Shown here: positions 59,457 through 64,000 of the stretch, one piece after another | Layout of the letters: every line of letters begins with the position of its first letter | Numbering within the stretch: position 1 is the first letter of the stretch | Translations under genes and position numbers: made by a program | Source: Ruegeria sp. EL01 | Lineage (GTDB): Bacteria > Pseudomonadota > Alphaproteobacteria > Rhodobacterales > Rhodobacteraceae | DNA length: 64,000 nt | Assembly: GCF_900313035.1 (NCBI RefSeq) | Contig: NZ_OMPS01000044.1 | Coordinates: 124,001-188,000 of the forward strand | Direction: 5' to 3' | Notes under the pieces: generated by a model | The model's database searches: none | Told to the model about the DNA's origin: nothing | The model's input: the letters and a program-made list of their open reading frames with translations, nothing else

Positions 59457-62255
59457 TTAATGCGCCTCGGCCCAGTTGGCACCCTGCCCGGCATCGACAT
59501 CCAGCTTCACGGCCAGTTTGACCGCTGGATCCGACGCCCCTTCCATCACGTCACGCGCCGCCGCGACCAGATCGTCGACAGAGTTCTCAGCCACTTCGAA
59601 CAACAATTCGTCATGGACCTGCAGCAACATTTTGGCAGGCAACCCATTGATCGCATCCGGCATTCGCACCATAGCACGCCGGATCACATCGGCAGCCGTC
59701 CCTTGAATCGGCGCATTGATCGCCGCACGGCGTGAGAAGCCGGCATGTGGACCCTTGGCAGTGATCTCGGGTGTATGAATTTTGCGACCGAACAGCGTTT
59801 GGACATAGCCATGCTCTTTGGCAAAGGCGATCGTGTCATCCATGTATTGACGAATACCGGGGAACCGCTCGAAATACCGGTCGATAAATCCCTGCGCCTC
59901 GGCCCGCGGGATACGCAGGTTGCGCGCCAGACCAAAACCCGAGATGCCATAGATCACACCAAAGTTGATCGCCTTGGCCTGACGGCGAATGTCTGGCGTC
60001 ATCTCGTCCAGCGGAACGTCAAACATCTCGGACGCAGTCATGGCGTGAATGTCCAAACCATCCGAAAACGCCTGTTTCAGGGCGGTAATATCAGCGATAT
60101 GCGCCAGAATACGCAGCTCGATCTGGCTGTAGTCGAGGCTGACCAACACATTGCCCGGTTCTGCAATAAACGCCTCACGAATGCGGCGACCTTCCTCGGT
60201 GCGCACCGGGATATTCTGCAGGTTCGGATCGGTCGAGGCCAGCCGCCCGGTGTTCGCGCCGGTGATCGAGTAAGACGTATGCACCCGACCGGTGTCCGGG
60301 TTGATATGGGTCTGCAACGCGTCCGTGTAGGTCGATTTCAGCTTGGACAGCTGACGCCAATCCAGCACCCGACGTGGCAATTCATGCTCGGTCGCCAGAT
60401 CTTCCAGAATATCCGCCCCGGTCGAGTACTTCCCGGTCTTTCCTTTCTTGCCGCCTTCCAATCCCATCTTGTCGAACAGGATCTCCCCCAGTTGCGCGGG
60501 GGAGCCTACGTTGAAATTCTCACCGGCCAATTCGTGGATTTCAGCCTCTAACCCGGCCATTTTCTGCGCAAACGCGTTGGACATCCGGGACAGCACATCG
60601 CGGTCGACCTTAATACCGTGCATCTCCATCTCAGCAAGAACCGGTACCAAGGGGCGTTCCAAAGTCTCGTAGACTGTCGTCACCTGCACCTGATGCAGTT
60701 GCGGCTTGAACAGCTTCCACAGACGCAGCGTGATATCCGCATCCTCTGCGGCATAAGCAGTGGCCTCGTCAATTGGCACCTTGTCGAAGGTGATCGCCGA
60801 TTTGCCCGAGCCCAACAGCGGTTTGATCGGGATCGGTGTATGGCTCAGATACCGTTCAGACAGCGTATCCATGCCATGCCCGTGCTCACCGCCATGCATC
60901 GCGTAAGACATCAGCATCGTGTCATCGATGGGCGCGACGTTCACGCCGTAACGCGCAAAGATCTTGGCATCGTATTTCATGTTCTGCCCGATTTTCAGGA
61001 TCGACGGGTCCTCGAACATCGGTTTCAGCATGGTCAACGCCTCATCCACAGGCATCTGGCCCTCGGCAAGCGCATCTGATCCAAACAGATCATCGCTGGC
61101 GCTTTCACGGTGGATGAGCGGAATGTAACAAGCCTCGCCCGGCTCGATACACAGTGAAATTCCCACCAGATCGACGATCATTTCGTTAAGGCCCGTGGTT
61201 TCGGTATCCACCGCAATCCAGCCGCGCTCATAGGCTTGATCGATCCATTTCTGCAAAGCTACCGCGTCGCGTACACATTCGTATTTCGACGCGTCAAACG
61301 GGACGGCTTCGACCTCAGCCTCTTCAACGACTGGCGCAGGCGCATCGGCAATAACCGGAGCCTCGGCCCCCAGTTTATCAGCGATGCGCTTGGTGAGTGT
61401 GCGGAACTCCATCTCGGCCAGAAAACCCAGCAAGGTTTCGGGGTCAGGATCCTTCACTTCAAGATCCGCCAAAGTGAAATCCAGTGGCGTTTGCTCATCC
61501 AGTTGAACCAACCGTTTCGACAGTTCAATCTGGTCGCGATTTTCAACAAGAGTCTGACGGCGCTTGGGTTGTTTGATCTCTTCAGCGCGGTCCAGCAGCG
61601 ATTCAAGATCGCCGTATTCGTTGATCAACAGCGCGGCGGTCTTGATCCCGATGCCAGGCGCACCGGGCACATTGTCTACACTGTCCCCGGCCAGCGCCTG
61701 CACATCGACAACCCGTTCTGGCCCAACACCGAATTTCTCGATCACACCATCGCGGTCGATGCGCTTGTTCTTCATCGCATCCAGCATTTCGACCCCGCCG
61801 CCAACCAGCTGCATCAGATCCTTGTCAGAGCTGACGATGGTCACGCGACCACCGGCCTCGCGCGCCTGAACGGCGAGGGTGGCGATGATGTCGTCGGCCT
61901 CATAGCCCTCAAGTTCCTTGCAGGCGATGTTGAAGGCTTTGGTCGCCTCACGTGTCAGCGGCATCTGCGGGCGCAAGTCCTCGGGCATCGCCTCGCGATT
62001 GGCTTTATAGAGGTCGTACATGTCGTTCCGAAACGTATGCGATCCCTTATCAAAGATCACCGCAACATGGGTCGGCGCATCCGGCCCGGCGTTATCTTCG
62101 ACATATTTCTGTAGCATGTTGCAAAAGCCCGAGACCGCGCCAATCGGCAAGCCATCGGACTTCCGCGTCAGCGGTGGAAGTGCGTGATAGGCCCGAAAAA
62201 TAAACGCTGATCCATCGATCAGATGCAGGTGGCACCCTTTTCCGAACTCGCTCAT
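59457..62255 (-). CDS. polA: DNA polymerase I
   Basis: 932 residues, all three domains present. The 5'-3' exonuclease (about 1-290) includes VAVIFDKGSHTFRND and SSDKDLMQLV; the 3'-5' proofreading domain keeps its acidic motif VDTETTGL (near 348); the polymerase has motif A SLDYSQIELR (near 703), the RRQAKAINFGVIYGISG helix and motif C QVHDELLFEV (near 880). It fills gaps and removes RNA primers. The MSEFGKGCHLHLIDGSAFIF start fits the family. Confidence 0.98.
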   Translation of the reverse strand: MSEFGKGCHLHLIDGSAFIFRAYHALPPLTRKSDGLPIGAVSGFCNMLQKYVEDNAGPDAPTHVAVIFDKGSHTFRNDMYDLYKANREAMPEDLRPQMPLTREATKAFNIACKELEGYEADDIIATLAVQAREAGGRVTIVSSDKDLMQLVGGGVEMLDAMKNKRIDRDGVIEKFGVGPERVVDVQALAGDSVDNVPGAPGIGIKTAALLINEYGDLESLLDRAEEIKQPKRRQTLVENRDQIELSKRLVQLDEQTPLDFTLADLEVKDPDPETLLGFLAEMEFRTLTKRIADKLGAEAPVIADAPAPVVEEAEVEAVPFDASKYECVRDAVALQKWIDQAYERGWIAVDTETTGLNEMIVDLVGISLCIEPGEACYIPLIHRESASDDLFGSDALAEGQMPVDEALTMLKPMFEDPSILKIGQNMKYDAKIFARYGVNVAPIDDTMLMSYAMHGGEHGHGMDTLSERYLSHTPIPIKPLLGSGKSAITFDKVPIDEATAYAAEDADITLRLWKLFKPQLHQVQVTTVYETLERPLVPVLAEMEMHGIKVDRDVLSRMSNAFAQKMAGLEAEIHELAGENFNVGSPAQLGEILFDKMGLEGGKKGKTGKYSTGADILEDLATEHELPRRVLDWRQLSKLKSTYTDALQTHINPDTGRVHTSYSITGANTGRLASTDPNLQNIPVRTEEGRRIREAFIAEPGNVLVSLDYSQIELRILAHIADITALKQAFSDGLDIHAMTASEMFDVPLDEMTPDIRRQAKAINFGVIYGISGFGLARNLRIPRAEAQGFIDRYFERFPGIRQYMDDTIAFAKEHGYVQTLFGRKIHTPEITAKGPHAGFSRRAAINAPIQGTAADVIRRAMVRMPDAINGLPAKMLLQVHDELLFEVAENSVDDLVAAARDVMEGASDPAVKLAVKLDVDAGQGANWAEAH

Positions 62256-62325
62256 GCGCCCTCTCCGTTTTGGTTAGAAACGGTTCTGCCACAGGGCCGC
62301 GCGGGTGGCCAGCTAAGAAGGGTAA

Positions 62326-62796
62326 CTATCCGCCAAAGAGGTCAGAGAAGACATCCGAAAAGCTGTTCAGCAACGCCGCAATGACTAACACACCCAAAAG
62401 GGCAAAAAAGGCCATTGCGAAGAACTGAAACAAGATCGCACCGGTTCCGACCACGATACCGGCAATTGCAGGCCGCCTTCTTTCGTGACGCAACAGACCA
62501 ACAGCGGCGATAATAATCGCGATCCCCCCCAGCATGGCAACGCCGATTTGCAGGTAATCATCCAAGTCCCGCGTTGGCGCAACAGGCTCGGGCTGATCTA
62601 TTCCAGCCGCCGAGCGCAAAGTGGATTTTCCGATTTCCGCCGCGAGTTCGCCCAAAGACACGCCCGCCGTTTGCTGTGGCGCAAAAGGTCCCGCCCAAAA
62701 GACAAACAAAGCCGCTAGCAGGGATATCGATGCCACAGCAAAGCCAAGCCAGCCAAAAACGGGGCTGTGACTGTCACTCGCTGTCACGTCGGTCAT
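62326..62796 (-). CDS. Small three-helix membrane protein of unknown function
   Basis: 156 residues, not recognised. A first membrane helix (about 15-38) is followed by a soluble loop (VSLGELAAEIGKSTLRSAAG, about 47-80), then two to three helices (about 83-100 and 112-145) and a short FSDVFSDLFGG tail. The ATG at 62796 is preferred over a GTG three codons upstream. It lies upstream of polA on the same strand but 70 bp away, so a link is uncertain. Confidence 0.75.
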   Translation of the reverse strand: MTDVTASDSHSPVFGWLGFAVASISLLAALFVFWAGPFAPQQTAGVSLGELAAEIGKSTLRSAAGIDQPEPVAPTRDLDDYLQIGVAMLGGIAIIIAAVGLLRHERRRPAIAGIVVGTGAILFQFFAMAFFALLGVLVIAALLNSFSDVFSDLFGG

Positions 62797-62866
62797 TGCA
62801 CTCACTCATTCTGTTGCGCGCGCTCTATACCAACGAAACGCGGCAAGACTTGGGCATCAGATGTGC

Positions 62867-63043
62867 TCAGGCGTGCCCGGGCCCCTTCAGCACGTATTTG
62901 CAATCGCAATAGGGACATTCGACCCAACCGGTATCTTCGGAGATTTGCAACCATACGCGCGGATGACCCAACGCGCCTTCGCCGCCGTCACAGGCGACAC
63001 GGCTTTGTTCAACGATCTTGGTTTCGGGCGCTTCCATTGTCAC
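62867..63043 (-). CDS. Zinc-finger domain-containing protein (CHCC type)
   Basis: About 58 residues. C-D-G-G-E-G-A-L-G-H-P-R followed by C-P-Y-C supplies a Cys-His-Cys-Cys zinc site, and VWLQISEDTGWVECPYCDCKYVL matches the family related to the mitochondrial complex I subunit NDUFS6. The start is uncertain: GTG at 63043 has AAGGA at nine bases, ATG at 63037 is only two codons later, and a longer start at 63082 adds a poorly conserved extension. Confidence 0.85.
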   Translation of the reverse strand: MTMEAPETKIVEQSRVACDGGEGALGHPRVWLQISEDTGWVECPYCDCKYVLKGPGHA

Positions 63044-63132
63044 GGCTGGCGATCCTTCATTGGTTGTCGGCCTCGCGGGCATGCATTAGGTGCGTTTATG
63101 AGCGATGAGGAAACCGGGGGCAAGAGCCACAA

Positions 63133-64000
63133 ATGACCGACGCGGCGATCAGTATCAAAGGGTTGCGCAAAACCTATCGTGGCGGCAAGGGCCAGCCCGA
63201 AAAGCTTGCTCTCAAGGGGATTGAGCTAAACGTGCCGCGCGGGTCGGTTTTTGGTCTGCTCGGGCCGAACGGGGCCGGGAAATCGACCCTGATCAACATT
63301 CTGGCCGGATTGGTCGTGAAATCGGCAGGCCATGTGTCGATCTGGGGGTTCGATCAGGATCAAAACCCGCGCCAATCCCGCGCCGCAATTGGCGTGATGC
63401 CGCAAGAGCTGAACCTGGACCCTTTCTTCACACCGCGCGGTGCGTTGGAGGTTCAGGCGGGGTTGTATGGCGTGCCGAAATCAGAACGGCGCAGCGATGA
63501 GATCCTCGAACTTGTCGGCCTCAGCGACAAGGCCGAGGCCTATGCCCGTACTCTGTCTGGCGGCATGCGGCGGCGATTGTTGCTGGCCAAGGCGTTGGTG
63601 CATCATCCGAAAATACTGGTGCTGGACGAACCCACGGCCGGCGTTGATATCGAGCTGCGCCAGATGCTTTGGGCCAATGTGCGTAAGCTGAATGAACAGG
63701 GTATGACCATCATCCTGACCACACACTATCTGGAAGAAGCGCAGGAAATGTGTGACGAAATCGCCATCATCAACCACGGCGAAAAGGTTACCCAGGACAG
63801 CACCGCCAACCTGCTGGGCCGTATGGACAGCCGCACCATGGTCATTGTGCCGGACAGCCCTGTTTCAGATCTACCTGTGGCCGAAGGAGTCGACGCCACG
63901 CTGCGCGATGATGGCAGCCTGGTCCTGCAATACCGCAGCAACCACACCAGCGCCGAGCAGGTTCTGGAAGCGGTCCGATCCGCGGATATCCGAATCCGCG
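63133..64000 (+). CDS. ABC transporter ATP-binding protein (partial, 3' end outside window)
   Basis: About 289 residues visible; the stop is beyond the edge. Walker A GPNGAGKST (near 53), Q-loop VMPQELNLDPF, signature LSGGMRRRLLLAKAL and Walker B ILVLDEPTAGVDI are intact, with an HYLEEAQEMCDEI switch segment. This is the CcmA/NatA-like class that pairs with ABC-2 type permeases for drug, polysaccharide or lipid export; the permease should be the next gene to the right. Confidence 0.92.
   Translation, partial: MTDAAISIKGLRKTYRGGKGQPEKLALKGIELNVPRGSVFGLLGPNGAGKSTLINILAGLVVKSAGHVSIWGFDQDQNPRQSRAAIGVMPQELNLDPFFTPRGALEVQAGLYGVPKSERRSDEILELVGLSDKAEAYARTLSGGMRRRLLLAKALVHHPKILVLDEPTAGVDIELRQMLWANVRKLNEQGMTIILTTHYLEEAQEMCDEIAIINHGEKVTQDSTANLLGRMDSRTMVIVPDSPVSDLPVAEGVDATLRDDGSLVLQYRSNHTSAEQVLEAVRSADIRIR

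Noticed and set aside
1-64000. CRISPR arrays, insertion sequences, prophage, tRNA and rRNA genes
   Set aside because: No spaced direct repeats, transposase, integrase, phage structural genes or structural RNA signatures were seen on either strand.

Overview
The window looks like a chromosomal segment of a marine alphaproteobacterium of the Roseobacter group (Rhodobacteraceae). The evidence is a GC-rich, tightly packed sequence with many 4-bp ATGA/TGATG gene overlaps; a flagellar locus with fliF divergent from fliL, a MotE/MgtE-N-like gene and motA; choline/betaine-type one-carbon catabolism genes; a c2/c550-type cytochrome; and regulatory motifs typical of the class (a CtrA-like TTAA-N7-TTAG site and a LexA box of the alphaproteobacterial GTTC-N7-GTTC type). 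I see no rRNA, tRNA, insertion sequence, phage or CRISPR array; this is ordinary core and near-core chromosome.

Layout. 1-6.6 kb: flagellar genes (partial fliH-like and fliF leftward; fliL, a coiled-coil membrane protein, a MotE-like protein, motA and a 714-residue exported protein rightward) around a CtrA-like site. 6.7-12.1 kb: leftward betB, then a dimethylglycine/sarcosine dehydrogenase-like flavoprotein overlapping an MmgE/PrpD gene, with a BetI-like palindrome before betB and a perfect 12-bp inverted repeat before the flavoprotein. 12.2-16.8 kb: a small LexA-box gene, a K+ channel, trhO, and NAD salvage genes pncA and pncB. 16.7-24.2 kb: a leftward peptide-type ABC importer operon (binding protein, Sel1-like exported protein, two permeases, fused double ATPase, aldehyde dehydrogenase). 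24.3-27.6 kb: panBC and glpK. 27.6-35.8 kb: smpB, idi, a cytochrome c, a P1 peptidase, an SDR, arfB with an unusual leader, a queuosine-precursor transporter, a phytase-esterase-like protein, mepA and an MFS transporter. 35.9-41.8 kb: yggT, recQ, yaaA, a VOC protein and a hybrid histidine kinase. 41.9-49.9 kb: a giant alpha-2-macroglobulin, a DUF1089 protein and pbpC as one overlapping operon. 49.9-56.6 kb: a leftward moxR-DUF58-BatA/DUF4159-VWA/GATase operon. 56.6-64 kb: DUF1285, an EamA transporter, a hydroxypyruvate isomerase-like protein, DUF2798, polA, a small membrane protein, a zinc-finger protein and a truncated ABC ATPase.

Two observations stand out. A 109-residue protein made of two copies of one 39-residue module sits directly behind a textbook promoter with a LexA box, so it is probably an undescribed SOS gene. 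Second, arfB (ribosome rescue) is preceded by an 18-codon mini-ORF whose Shine-Dalgarno is complementary to about 14 bases of the 16S rRNA 3' end, followed by an internal anti-SD and an intrinsic terminator that leaves almost no room for a separate arfB promoter. This is the layout of a translation-sensing attenuator.
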